Of a stretch of 64,000 bases of DNA, positions 16,022 to 25,953 are shown in pieces. The stretch spans positions 496,001 through 560,000 of the forward strand of contig NZ_JALHKS010000001.1 in the NCBI RefSeq assembly GCF_022968825.1. The letters run 5' to 3'. Origin of the DNA: Chryseobacterium salipaludis (GTDB lineage: Bacteria; Bacteroidota; Bacteroidia; Flavobacteriales; Weeksellaceae). Within the stretch, counting starts at the first letter, position 1; each line of letters starts with the position of its first letter. The notes beneath the pieces are model-generated. The model saw only the letters and a program-made list of their open reading frames with translations, ran no database searches and was not told the DNA's origin. The position numbers and the translations under genes were made by a program.

Positions 16022-16516
16022 ATGAAAAAAAAGAAAACCCGTGTTCTGCTGCTGGATACCAACAGTGAATCAGCAGACTTACTTTTGCGGATTTTGGATT
16101 TTCATGGCATCCAGACTGCAACTTCTGCGAAGGCGGCAGAAACTGGTGACTTTCTGGTTCAATATACCGCAAATGCTGAGGCAGTTTCAACTGCAAAACC
16201 TAATATCCTGTTTGCAGGCAGCAGCTGTACGGATGATATGCTTTCCGCGGCTGTACCTTTTATTTCGGATGGTGGCGTACTGATATTCCCGACGCCCTTC
16301 GCTGATTGCAACTGGGAAACCTCCACTTTTTTTCGCAAACTAACTTATGAGGCGCGCATTTTAATCTCATCAGATATGATGGAAAGCCCGATTGGTCCCG
16401 TGCCGGTCTCGTTTCCCACCGCCGCACTAGAAAATATAATAGGACTGCAATTGCTGGCGCAGCAGTTCGGCATTATGGAAGAACCGTTTTACGAATCACT
16501 GACAGAAATTCAGTAA
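16022..16516 (+). CDS. Unrecognised 164-residue cytoplasmic protein
   Basis: I do not recognise this protein. It starts with a basic KKKKTR tract followed by VLLLDTNSESADLLLRIL, which looks like a Rossmann or receiver-type first strand and helix. A glycine-containing strand (ISDGGVLIFPTP) follows. The C-terminal helix (ALENIIGLQLLAQQFGI) recalls Mur-ligase-type proteins only loosely. There is no signal peptide or membrane segment. It is the third gene of the plsC-lipoprotein set and lies 89 nt before hmgA. Confidence 0.6.
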   Translation: MKKKKTRVLLLDTNSESADLLLRILDFHGIQTATSAKAAETGDFLVQYTANAEAVSTAKPNILFAGSSCTDDMLSAAVPFISDGGVLIFPTPFADCNWETSTFFRKLTYEARILISSDMMESPIGPVPVSFPTAALENIIGLQLLAQQFGIMEEPFYESLTEIQ

Positions 16517-16605
16517 GCATTCAGTCATCCTGTTCGTAAGATTCCGGCAGCCTTTCTTCTGTTATTTCTAAAATGGTTAAATTTACTACGCTTAAATTGT
16601 AACCC

Positions 16606-17793
16606 ATGAGATATCAGCAGGTCGGCACTATTCCACCAAAAAGACACACCGTTTTTAAATCACCCGACGATCGCTTTTATTATGAACAGCTTTTCGGGAC
16701 CGAAGGATTTCACGGTATTTCGTCCTTGTTATACCATATCCATCGTCCCACGCAGATTCGCAGCATTGGTGAACCAAAGGATGTGACGCCCCGGATCGCC
16801 GTCAGCCGCAATGTGACACCGCGCATGTTCAAGGGAATGAATGTTTCCGCGGAAGACGATTTCCTGGACAGCCGCAAGGTGTTGCTGATTAATAATGACC
16901 TGAAACTGGGCCTTGCCAAACCACGCCGCTCCACTGATTATTTCTATAAAAATGCGGAGTGTGATGAGCTTTTGTTCGTTCATCAGGGCAAAGGCATTCT
17001 GCACACCTTTCTGGGCGATTTACCGTTTGTGCCGGGTGATTATTTAATCATTCCGCGCGGCACCATATATACTATTGAGCTTAAAGGCGAAGAGAATGTG
17101 CTCATGTTTATTGAAAGTCATTCGCCTATTTACACACCGAAGCGCTACCGCAACGAATTCGGGCAACTTCTGGAACATTCGCCTTTCTGTGAACGCGACA
17201 TGGTAGCACCTGTATTTCAGGAACCGGTTGATGAAAAAGGCGATTTCCTGATCCGGGTCAAAAAACAAAATCAAATCTGGGATTTTATTTATGCCACGCA
17301 TCCGTTTGATGTTGTGGGCTGGGACGGTTATTTCTATCCATACAAATTCAGCATTAAAAATTTTGAGCCGATTACCGGCCGGATCCACCTGCCGCCACCG
17401 ATTCACCAGAATTTCGAAGCGCACAATTTTGTAGTCTGCTCTTTTGTGGCGCGTATGTATGATTACCATCCGCAGGCGATTCCCGCGCCGTACAATCATT
17501 CCAATATCGATTCAGATGAAGTGCTTTTTTATACCGAAGGAGATTTCATGAGTCGCAATCATATTGACTTAATGGATTTTACGCTTCATCCCGGTGGTGT
17601 CGTGCATGGTCCACATCCCGGTGCCATGGAACGCAGTATTGGTAAAAAATTCACCGAGGAATACGCCGTCATGGTAGATCCCTTCCGTCCGTTTCAGATT
17701 ACGGAGGAAGCCATGAAGATAGAAGATCCTTCTTATCTCACTTCGTGGCTGGAAGAAAATAATCATGGCCAAAAAGACCGGCTGCAGGAGTAA
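16606..17793 (+). CDS. hmgA: Homogentisate 1,2-dioxygenase
   Basis: HmgA opens the homogentisate ring to maleylacetoacetate in tyrosine/phenylalanine breakdown. Its 395 residues begin MRYQQVGTIPPKRHT and contain the double cupin of the family (GILHTFLGDLPFVPGDYLIIPRGT, then HPGGVVHGPHPG). The expected metal-ligand region reads PPIHQNFEAHNF, with a spacing unlike the His-x5-Glu of animal enzymes. FMSRNHIDLMDFTLHPGG follows. hppD and fahA are close downstream on the same strand. A TAAATTTA box lies at 16578-16585. Confidence 0.92.
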   Translation: MRYQQVGTIPPKRHTVFKSPDDRFYYEQLFGTEGFHGISSLLYHIHRPTQIRSIGEPKDVTPRIAVSRNVTPRMFKGMNVSAEDDFLDSRKVLLINNDLKLGLAKPRRSTDYFYKNAECDELLFVHQGKGILHTFLGDLPFVPGDYLIIPRGTIYTIELKGEENVLMFIESHSPIYTPKRYRNEFGQLLEHSPFCERDMVAPVFQEPVDEKGDFLIRVKKQNQIWDFIYATHPFDVVGWDGYFYPYKFSIKNFEPITGRIHLPPPIHQNFEAHNFVVCSFVARMYDYHPQAIPAPYNHSNIDSDEVLFYTEGDFMSRNHIDLMDFTLHPGGVVHGPHPGAMERSIGKKFTEEYAVMVDPFRPFQITEEAMKIEDPSYLTSWLEENNHGQKDRLQE

Positions 17794-17858
17794 TAAATAT
17801 CATCTTTTTATTTGCCCGAAACCTGACTTTGCTCACCTGTACTGAGCAGCATTAACCT

Positions 17859-17866
17859 TATTTTTG
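17859..17866 (+). promoter_or_regulatory. Candidate -7 element of the CoA-transferase gene
   Basis: TATTTTTG matches TAnnTTTG and lies 33 nt before the ATG. The nearest TTG is 27 nt upstream, longer than the usual spacing. Confidence 0.35.
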
Positions 17867-17899
17867 ATTAACAATAAAAACACGTAAATAACAACCGAT

Positions 17900-19183
17900 A
17901 TGATTTCATTTGTCAGTGCTGACGAAGCTGTAAGCGTAGTGAAAAGTGGCGACCGAATTTTTTCCCATGGCAGTGCCTGTACTCCCAATCTGCTGATCGA
18001 TGCGCTGGCAAAGCAAGCCGACCGGCTGCGCGATGTGGAATTTGTTTCCATTACCCAGCAGGGGCGGGTGGAAATTGCAAAACCGGAATATCAGAACAGT
18101 TTTTATATCAACTCTCTTTTTGTCTCTACACCGGTGCGTGAAGCCGTGAACTCCGAGCGCGGTGATTTCGTGCCCGTATTTTTAAGTGAAATTCCAACGC
18201 TTTTTAAAAATAATGTAATGCCGATCGATGTGGCAATGGTCACAGTTTCTCCGCCGGATGCCCATGGATATTGTACCCTGGGAACTTCGGTTGATATCTC
18301 CCGAAGCGCAGTGGACAATGCAAAAATCATTATTGCACAGGTTAATCCGCGCATGCCCAGAACGCATGGCGACGGTATGATTCACTACAGCCGCATCAGT
18401 AAAATGGTCTGGCACGAAGAAGAATTGCTCACCATTGATTATGGCGCGAAAGTCGGTGAAGAAGAAATGCTTATCGGGAAGAATGTTGCCGAGCTGATTG
18501 ACGACCGCTCAACGCTGCAAATGGGTATCGGGACCATTCCGGATGCTGTGCTGAAATGCCTTAACAACCACAAAGATCTCGGTATTCATACCGAAATGAT
18601 CAGCGATGGCATTGTGGATCTGGTAGCCAATGATGTGATTACCAATAAATTCAAAGGCACCCACTCCAACCGCACCATTACCAGTTTTGCCTTTGGGACC
18701 CGCCGTTTGTATGATTACATTGATGACAATCCGTCTTTCGCATTTATGGATGTGGAGCATGTGAACTATCCGATTAATATTATGAAAAATAAGAAGATGG
18801 TCGCCATTAACTCCGCAATTGAAATCGACCTTACGGGACAGGTTTGCGCGGATTCTATCGGCACGTATCAGTTCAGCGGTATCGGAGGTCAGATGGACTT
18901 TATGCGTGGAGCTGCTTTATCCGAGGGCGGAAAACCCATTATTGCCATTTCCTCACGCACGAAGAAAGGAGTGCCGCGCATTACGCCTTTCCTGAAACAG
19001 GGCGCCGGCGTGGTGACCACACGCGGCCACATGCATTATGTTGTAACGGAATATGGTGTTGCCTATCTCTATGGCAAAAATCTTCGCCAGCGCGCGAAAG
19101 CATTGATTGAAATCTCGCACCCGGATGACCGTGAAATGCTGGAAGAAGCAGCGTTCAACCGATTCCAGACGGCCGTTCGGTAA
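17900..19183 (+). CDS. Acetyl-CoA hydrolase/transferase family CoA-transferase
   Basis: This 427-residue family I CoA-transferase resembles 4-hydroxybutyrate and acetate CoA-transferases. It begins with a glycine loop region (SGDRIFSHGSACTPN). The active-site region IHTEMISDG contains the catalytic Glu, and the C-terminal domain ends KALIEISHPDDREML. It lies between hmgA and hppD. A role in activating acetoacetate, the pathway end product, or in balancing acetate and succinate is an attractive inference. The substrate cannot be read from sequence. A terminator follows. Confidence 0.85.
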   Translation: MISFVSADEAVSVVKSGDRIFSHGSACTPNLLIDALAKQADRLRDVEFVSITQQGRVEIAKPEYQNSFYINSLFVSTPVREAVNSERGDFVPVFLSEIPTLFKNNVMPIDVAMVTVSPPDAHGYCTLGTSVDISRSAVDNAKIIIAQVNPRMPRTHGDGMIHYSRISKMVWHEEELLTIDYGAKVGEEEMLIGKNVAELIDDRSTLQMGIGTIPDAVLKCLNNHKDLGIHTEMISDGIVDLVANDVITNKFKGTHSNRTITSFAFGTRRLYDYIDDNPSFAFMDVEHVNYPINIMKNKKMVAINSAIEIDLTGQVCADSIGTYQFSGIGGQMDFMRGAALSEGGKPIIAISSRTKKGVPRITPFLKQGAGVVTTRGHMHYVVTEYGVAYLYGKNLRQRAKALIEISHPDDREMLEEAAFNRFQTAVR

Positions 19184-19203
19184 TGATGATGTTTCAAGTT
19201 GCT

Positions 19204-19233
19204 AAAGCCTGCCTCTTTTGTGCAGGCTTTTTT
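19204..19233 (+). terminator. Terminator after the CoA-transferase gene
   Basis: The stem AAAGCCTGC/GCAGGCTTT has a 9-nt loop and runs into a T tract. It separates the hmgA/CoA-transferase part from hppD, which has its own -7-like box (TAATTTG at 19272-19278). Confidence 0.85.
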
Positions 19234-19300
19234 CGTTTTTAATGGTGACTTTTCACAAATTCAAATTTTTGTAATTTGCAGGATATAAAAAGAAAAACAC

Positions 19301-20431
19301 ATGTCAACACTCACATTTGCTGAAAAGATTGCGCAGGCCGAAAATTTTCTGCCAATCAACGGAACAGATTACATCGAGTTCTATGTGGGCAATGCCAAGC
19401 AGGCAGCACACTATTATAAAACAGCCTTCGGCTTCCAGTCCGTGGCGTATGCAGGACCGGAAACGGGCGTGCGCGATCGCGCTTCCTACGTTCTGCAACA
19501 GGGAAAAATCAGACTGGTTTTAACGTCTGGCTTGAAATCAGATTCACCGATTTGTGAACATCAAAGAACCCACGGCGATGGTGTGAAAGTTCTGGCATTA
19601 TGGGTGGAAGATGCGTATGCTGCATTTGAGGAAACAACCAAAAGAGGCGGTAAACCGTATCTGGAACCGATGACTTTGACAGATGAGCACGGCGAAGTAC
19701 GCATGTCGGGCATCTATACCTATGGTGAAACGGTTCATATGTTTATCGAAAGAAAAAACTACTCCGGCGCCTTTATGCCGGGCTATGAGAAATGGGAAAG
19801 TGATTACAATCCATCGGATGTAGGTTTGCTTTACGTGGATCACTGTGTGGGGAATGTAGGCTGGGACCGCATGATTCCGGTCGTGCGCTGGTACGAGGAA
19901 GTGATGGGCTTTGTGAATATTCTGAGCTTTGATGACAAACAGATTAACACCGAATATTCGGCCCTGATGTCGAAGGTAATGAGCAATGGAAACGGATACG
20001 CCAAATTTCCTATTAATGAACCCGCCGAAGGAAAGAAAAAATCTCAGGTGGAAGAATACCTGGACTTTTATGAAGGCGAAGGCGTACAGCACATCGCGGT
20101 GGCCACCAAAGATATCATCCGTACGGTGACTGAACTGAAAGCGCGCGGCGTGGAATTCCTGTCGCCACCACCCGAAGCGTATTATGAAATGGTTCCTGAG
20201 CGCGTTGGCAATATTGATGAAGACATTAAAAAACTGCAGGAACTTGGCATTTTGATTGACCATGATGAAGAAGGATACCTGCTGCAAATCTTTACCAAAC
20301 CGGTGGAAGACCGCCCTACCCTGTTTTATGAAATCATTGAACGCCACGGAGCCCAGAGTTTTGGCGCCGGAAACTTTAAGGCACTTTTTGAAGCACTGGA
20401 AAGAGAACAGGCCCGCCGCGGAAATTTATAA
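19301..20431 (+). CDS. hppD: 4-hydroxyphenylpyruvate dioxygenase
   Basis: HppD converts 4-hydroxyphenylpyruvate to homogentisate with O2 and Fe(II). The 376 residues comprise two glyoxalase/VOC domains. The iron ligands are visible as VDHCVGNV (His), GVQHIAVATKDI (His) and LFYEIIER (Glu). The closing helix region is GAGNFKALFEAL. It feeds HmgA, encoded upstream. The start of the next gene is 3 nt after its stop, so a small secreted protein is co-transcribed. Confidence 0.96.
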   Translation: MSTLTFAEKIAQAENFLPINGTDYIEFYVGNAKQAAHYYKTAFGFQSVAYAGPETGVRDRASYVLQQGKIRLVLTSGLKSDSPICEHQRTHGDGVKVLALWVEDAYAAFEETTKRGGKPYLEPMTLTDEHGEVRMSGIYTYGETVHMFIERKNYSGAFMPGYEKWESDYNPSDVGLLYVDHCVGNVGWDRMIPVVRWYEEVMGFVNILSFDDKQINTEYSALMSKVMSNGNGYAKFPINEPAEGKKKSQVEEYLDFYEGEGVQHIAVATKDIIRTVTELKARGVEFLSPPPEAYYEMVPERVGNIDEDIKKLQELGILIDHDEEGYLLQIFTKPVEDRPTLFYEIIERHGAQSFGAGNFKALFEALEREQARRGNL

Positions 20432-20434
20432 ACA

Positions 20435-20899
20435 ATGATGAAAAAACAATTGCTGGCGACCCTGCTGCTTCTGGCAGGATTTATGGCGCAGGCGCAATAC
20501 GGCGCGATCAATGATATCCTCACTAAACTGGAAGAAAGGCGCGGCTTTGCGAAGAATCTCGCCGGTGAGAATTTAGATGACCGCAGATTTGTCTTAATTA
20601 AAGAATTTGATGACCACACGGAACGGCACTTCATCGTATTAAAAGGAAATGCTGCTACCTACGTGGAAGTATTTGATGACAAGGCAACCGGACAAAGCAC
20701 CTCCAATGTTTTCAGCGGCGATTATGTGCGCACACCGCAGCAGATAATTTCCCTGAGAGCGGACAAACTGGAAGGCCGGAAGATTGCCATGCCCATCACG
20801 CGTACACTGCTTCTAAACAAACAAAAGAAAATTTTATATCTCATCGATGTTAATACCCGCGAGCGCTGGATTGACGAGAAAGCGCTGAGCAAAAGCTAA
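20435..20899 (+). CDS. Small secreted protein downstream of hppD
   Basis: This 154-residue protein has a signal peptide (MMKKQLLATLLLLAGFMAQAQ; cleavage likely after AQA). I recognise no domain. The mature part is charged and contains RRFVLIKEFDDHTERHFIV and two short beta-like segments. It sits 3 nt after hppD and ends before a terminator. Its presence inside the tyrosine-degradation group is curious, because the enzymes around it are cytoplasmic. Confidence 0.7.
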   Translation: MMKKQLLATLLLLAGFMAQAQYGAINDILTKLEERRGFAKNLAGENLDDRRFVLIKEFDDHTERHFIVLKGNAATYVEVFDDKATGQSTSNVFSGDYVRTPQQIISLRADKLEGRKIAMPITRTLLLNKQKKILYLIDVNTRERWIDEKALSKS

Positions 20900-20918
20900 A
20901 TTAAATTAATGGCACTAC

Positions 20919-20953
20919 AAAGTATCGCCCGGTGCGGGCGGTACTTTCTTTTA
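20919..20953 (+). terminator. Terminator directly upstream of fahA
   Basis: The 12-bp stem AAAGTATCGCCC/GGGCGGTACTTT has one G-U pair and loop GGTGC, and is followed by CTTTT. It ends about 10 nt before the fahA ATG, so fahA needs its own start signal or read-through. Confidence 0.75.
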
Positions 20954-20962
20954 AATACTATT

Positions 20963-22213
20963 ATGAAATCATTTATTGACTATTCTGAAAACTCTGATTT
21001 TTCCATCCACAATATCCCGTTTGGTGTGGGTGTTTTTAATAATGAATATATTGCCTGCTGCACGCGCATCGGTGACCAGGTTGCTGATTTGGCAGCGGTA
21101 TATGAACTGGGATACCTCGACGGAATCACAGGTCTGGAGGAAAATATCTTTGAAGCCTATACGCTCAATGAATTTATCGGCTTAGGAAAAGGGGTAACCG
21201 TTCCTGTACGCGAACGTCTGCAGCAGCTCTTCGCCGCGGGATCCGACTTAGCGAAAAATGAAGAACATTTGCAGGAATGCCTGCATCCGGCCGACAGCGT
21301 TCAGATGATTATGCCGCTCCACGTGCCGAACTACACCGACTTTTACAGCAGCATCGAGCATGCCACGAACGTCGGCAAAATGTTTCGTGGCGAAGAAAAC
21401 GCGCTCCTGCCAAATTGGAAACATTTACCGGTGGGCTATCACGGCCGTGCTTCCTCTATCGTGGTTTCCGGGATGGAATTCCACCGCCCGAAAGGACAGA
21501 TGAAACCTGCCGACGCTGATAAACCGGTGTTCGGGCCGTGTAAACAATTGGATTTCGAACTGGAGATGGCATTTGTAGTAAACCAGAATACAGAAATGGG
21601 CGATTCCATCAGCGCGAAAGAGGCAGAGGGTGCGATCTTCGGTCTGGTTTTATTTAATGACTGGTCAGCGCGTGATATCCAGAGTTGGGAATATGTTCCG
21701 CTTGGACCCTTCTTAGGGAAAAACTTCTGTTCCTCCATTTCACCATGGATTGTCACGCTGGAAGCGCTGGCGCCTTTCCGCACAGAAACTCCAAGGCAGG
21801 AACCTGAGGTATTGGATTATTTAAAAACCGATGGCAAGCGCAACATCGATATTAATTTGCAGGTGCTCCTGCAGCCGGAAGGCGGCCGGGAAACCCTTAT
21901 TTGCGAAAGCAATTATAAGTACATGTACTGGAACATGGCGCAGCAGCTGGCGCACCATACAGTGAACGGCTGCAATGTGGAAGTAGGCGATCTGTACGCC
22001 TCCGGAACTATTTCCGGTCCGGACAAAGAATCTTTTGGTTCCATGCTGGAGCTCACCTGGCGCGGCACCGACCCGCTGAAACTGGAAGATGGCAGCGAGC
22101 GAAAATTCATCCATGATATGGACACGGTGATTATGCGCGGCTATGCGGAGAAAGATGGCGTGCGCGTCGGCTTCGGGGAAGTAACCGGAAAAGTTTTACC
22201 GGCAAAAGCCTGA
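20963..22213 (+). CDS. fahA: Fumarylacetoacetase
   Basis: FahA hydrolyses fumarylacetoacetate to fumarate and acetoacetate, the last step of tyrosine breakdown. The start is placed at 20963 (MKSFIDYSENSDFSIHNIPFG), the typical N-terminus, giving 416 residues. The metal-binding segments DFYSSIEHATNVG, DFELEMAFVV, NDWSARDIQSWE and the catalytic HGRASS/YHGR region are visible. Its C-terminus reads GFGEVTGKVLPA. The flavin reductase gene begins 3 nt later. No maleylacetoacetate isomerase gene is present here. Confidence 0.96.
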   Translation: MKSFIDYSENSDFSIHNIPFGVGVFNNEYIACCTRIGDQVADLAAVYELGYLDGITGLEENIFEAYTLNEFIGLGKGVTVPVRERLQQLFAAGSDLAKNEEHLQECLHPADSVQMIMPLHVPNYTDFYSSIEHATNVGKMFRGEENALLPNWKHLPVGYHGRASSIVVSGMEFHRPKGQMKPADADKPVFGPCKQLDFELEMAFVVNQNTEMGDSISAKEAEGAIFGLVLFNDWSARDIQSWEYVPLGPFLGKNFCSSISPWIVTLEALAPFRTETPRQEPEVLDYLKTDGKRNIDINLQVLLQPEGGRETLICESNYKYMYWNMAQQLAHHTVNGCNVEVGDLYASGTISGPDKESFGSMLELTWRGTDPLKLEDGSERKFIHDMDTVIMRGYAEKDGVRVGFGEVTGKVLPAKA

Positions 22214-22216
22214 GCC

Positions 22217-23041
22217 ATGACGAAGACTATCTACCCGGCTGAGGTGTCGGGGCAGGATTTGCAGTTTCTGTTGCAGACCGCCATTGCGCCGCGGCCGATT
22301 GCGCTGGCTTCCACTGTAGATGCCGCGGGACGCAGTAACCTGAGTCCGTTCAGTTTCTTTAATATGTTCAGTTCCAATCCGCCGGTGGTCATCTTCTCAC
22401 CGGCACGCCGCGTGCGCGATAATACCACAAAACACACGCTGGAAAATGTGCGTGCAGTGCCGGAAGTAGTGATTGGCATTGTCAATTATCCGATTGTTCA
22501 GCAGATTTCTTTAGCTTCTACGGAATATGACGCCGACACCAATGAGTTTATTAAAGCCGGGCTCACGATGCAGGACGCGGAGAAAGTAAAGCCGAAGCTC
22601 ATTGCTGAATGTCCTGTGAATCTGGAGTGCAAAGTGTTAGAGATAAAAGAACTGGGCACGGGTGGCGGTGCCGGAAATCTGGTCATTTGCGAAGTAATTG
22701 CCCTGCATGTTCGCACCGAATACCTGGACGAAAACGGCAAACTGGATGGCCTGAAACTCGATCTCGTAGCGAGACTGGGTGGCAACTGGTACTCCCGGAA
22801 TAACACTGATAATATGTTTGAAGTCCCTAAACCTCTGGCAACAAAAGGAATCGGCTTTGACGGACTGCCGCCTGAAATTCTGAGCAGCACCGTTTTTACC
22901 GGGAATGATCTGGGCATGCTGGCAAACACAGAAGCACTCCCGCAAGGTAGTTTTTCAGCTAAAGCGGAAATCCATCAGCAGGCTAAGGAATTATTAAAAG
23001 AAAACAATATCCAGGGTGCGTGGGAACGCCTTCTCCTATAA
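22217..23041 (+). CDS. Flavin reductase / flavoredoxin-like FMN-binding split-barrel protein
   Basis: The 274-residue protein has the flavin reductase-like split-barrel domain at about residues 15-190 (IAPRPIALASTVDAAGRSNLSPFSFFNMFSS is the start of that fold, seen in pieces). It also has NPPVVIFSP and EVIALHV. It is translationally linked to fahA (3-nt gap) and closes the operon before a terminator. It may supply reduced flavin or act on a pathway intermediate; neither can be decided from sequence. Confidence 0.82.
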   Translation: MTKTIYPAEVSGQDLQFLLQTAIAPRPIALASTVDAAGRSNLSPFSFFNMFSSNPPVVIFSPARRVRDNTTKHTLENVRAVPEVVIGIVNYPIVQQISLASTEYDADTNEFIKAGLTMQDAEKVKPKLIAECPVNLECKVLEIKELGTGGGAGNLVICEVIALHVRTEYLDENGKLDGLKLDLVARLGGNWYSRNNTDNMFEVPKPLATKGIGFDGLPPEILSSTVFTGNDLGMLANTEALPQGSFSAKAEIHQQAKELLKENNIQGAWERLLL

Positions 23042-23065
23042 CTTCATACCTTATTTTACCAATGG

Positions 23066-23094
23066 GCAGCGTGACAGGTTCACGCTGCTTTTTT
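23066..23094 (+). terminator. Terminator ending the tyrosine-degradation group
   Basis: The perfect 9-bp stem GCAGCGTGA/TCACGCTGC with loop CAGGT is followed by six Ts, 25 nt after the flavin reductase stop. Confidence 0.9.
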
Positions 23095-24797
<1,703 letters not shown>

Positions 24798-24821
24798 ACA
24801 CAAACACCATTTATATATAGA

Positions 24822-24852
24822 AAAACCTGCCGGATACGCTCCGGCAGGTTTT
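24822..24852. terminator. Bidirectional terminator between the FMO gene and mvaD
   Basis: The 12-bp stem AAACCTGCCGGA/TCCGGCAGGTTT with loop TACGC has As before and Ts after. It serves both convergent transcripts, including the long mscS-mvaD operon. Confidence 0.88.
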
Positions 24853-24876
24853 ATTTTATGGGTATTAATTCGGTAT

Positions 24877-25947
24877 CTAAAAGTGAATACTGTCTTTCAC
24901 CAATCCGCGGTTTTCCGCAAACGGCATCAGTTCTTTTAAAATAAACTCCTGAATTTTTACAGACTCATTATTATCAGGGAAGAGCAAATGTACATTGGCA
25001 CCGGCATCCAGGGTGAAGAATAGTGGCAACTGCGTCTCCTTGCGGAACTGCCAGATTTTGTTGATGACGGAGAGTGTTCCGTTTTTCATTAAAATAAAAG
25101 CAGGCTCGCTCATCATCATCATCGCGTGCAAAGTCAGTGCTTCATGCTCTACCAACCGGATGAAAGCAGCCATATTACCTGATCTCAGAATGTCCTGCAT
25201 TTTGGCCATATTTTCATGCGCCTCGCGGAAACGACGCTCCGCATATGGATGTCCTTCCATTAACTTGTGGCCCACCGTGGAGCTTACCTCTTTGGTACCT
25301 TCATGAATCAGCAGCACCCAGTCATTAAAACGGCGAAAGACCGCATGTACTTCTGAGGCAGGATATGGAACCGCAAATAAATCAGAGCTTGCCGCCACGG
25401 TTTCCGTTTTGCCCCAAACAATTAAACCGTTGTATAAACTGCGGCAGGCACTCCCACTCCCCAGCCGCGCCAGGAAACTCGCTTTTTGCATCAATGTGTC
25501 CTTGCACGTGCACCCCGACAATTCGGTTTCAATTTCCATCAGCGCGAGCGCTAGCGCACCAAATCCTGAGGCAGAACTGGCAATACCGGAACTGTGCGGA
25601 AAGGTATTTTCGGTATGAATGGTATAAGCACCTTGCAGAATCCACGGCAAATAAATCTCTATTGAACGGAAATACTTTTCAATTTTTTCAGCAAAGGCAG
25701 GTTGTGCTTCACCGGACAAATAGGTAGTCACGCTAAATGGTTTTCCCGCCTGAAATTCCATTTTCGTTTCTGTGCGGCAGTGATTCAGGGTATAGCTAAT
25801 ACTGGGGTTGGCCGGCAGCTGAGGTTCATATTTTCCCCAGTATTTTATCAGTGCGATATTGGACGGACAAACGGCCTGGACCGTGCAGTCTTTAATTTCG
25901 TTGGGAAGTTGTCCTTCAAAAATGGCTGTATCTTGAGTTGATGTCAT
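24877..25947 (-). CDS. mvaD: Diphosphomevalonate decarboxylase
   Basis: MvaD decarboxylates mevalonate diphosphate to isopentenyl diphosphate with ATP. The 356 residues are GHMP-kinase-like: SNIALIKYWGKYEPQLPANPSIS at the N-terminus (with a substrate-binding KYWGK) and the glycine/serine-rich HSSGIASSASGFGAL loop. RLGSGSACRSLYNGLIVWG follows. It indicates a mevalonate route to isoprenoids, as in many Flavobacteriia. It is the last gene of the mscS-started operon, 6 nt after the acyl-CoA ligase. No other mevalonate gene is in the window. Confidence 0.95.
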   Translation of the reverse strand: MTSTQDTAIFEGQLPNEIKDCTVQAVCPSNIALIKYWGKYEPQLPANPSISYTLNHCRTETKMEFQAGKPFSVTTYLSGEAQPAFAEKIEKYFRSIEIYLPWILQGAYTIHTENTFPHSSGIASSASGFGALALALMEIETELSGCTCKDTLMQKASFLARLGSGSACRSLYNGLIVWGKTETVAASSDLFAVPYPASEVHAVFRRFNDWVLLIHEGTKEVSSTVGHKLMEGHPYAERRFREAHENMAKMQDILRSGNMAAFIRLVEHEALTLHAMMMMSEPAFILMKNGTLSVINKIWQFRKETQLPLFFTLDAGANVHLLFPDNNESVKIQEFILKELMPFAENRGLVKDSIHF

Positions 25948-25953
25948 TATATT

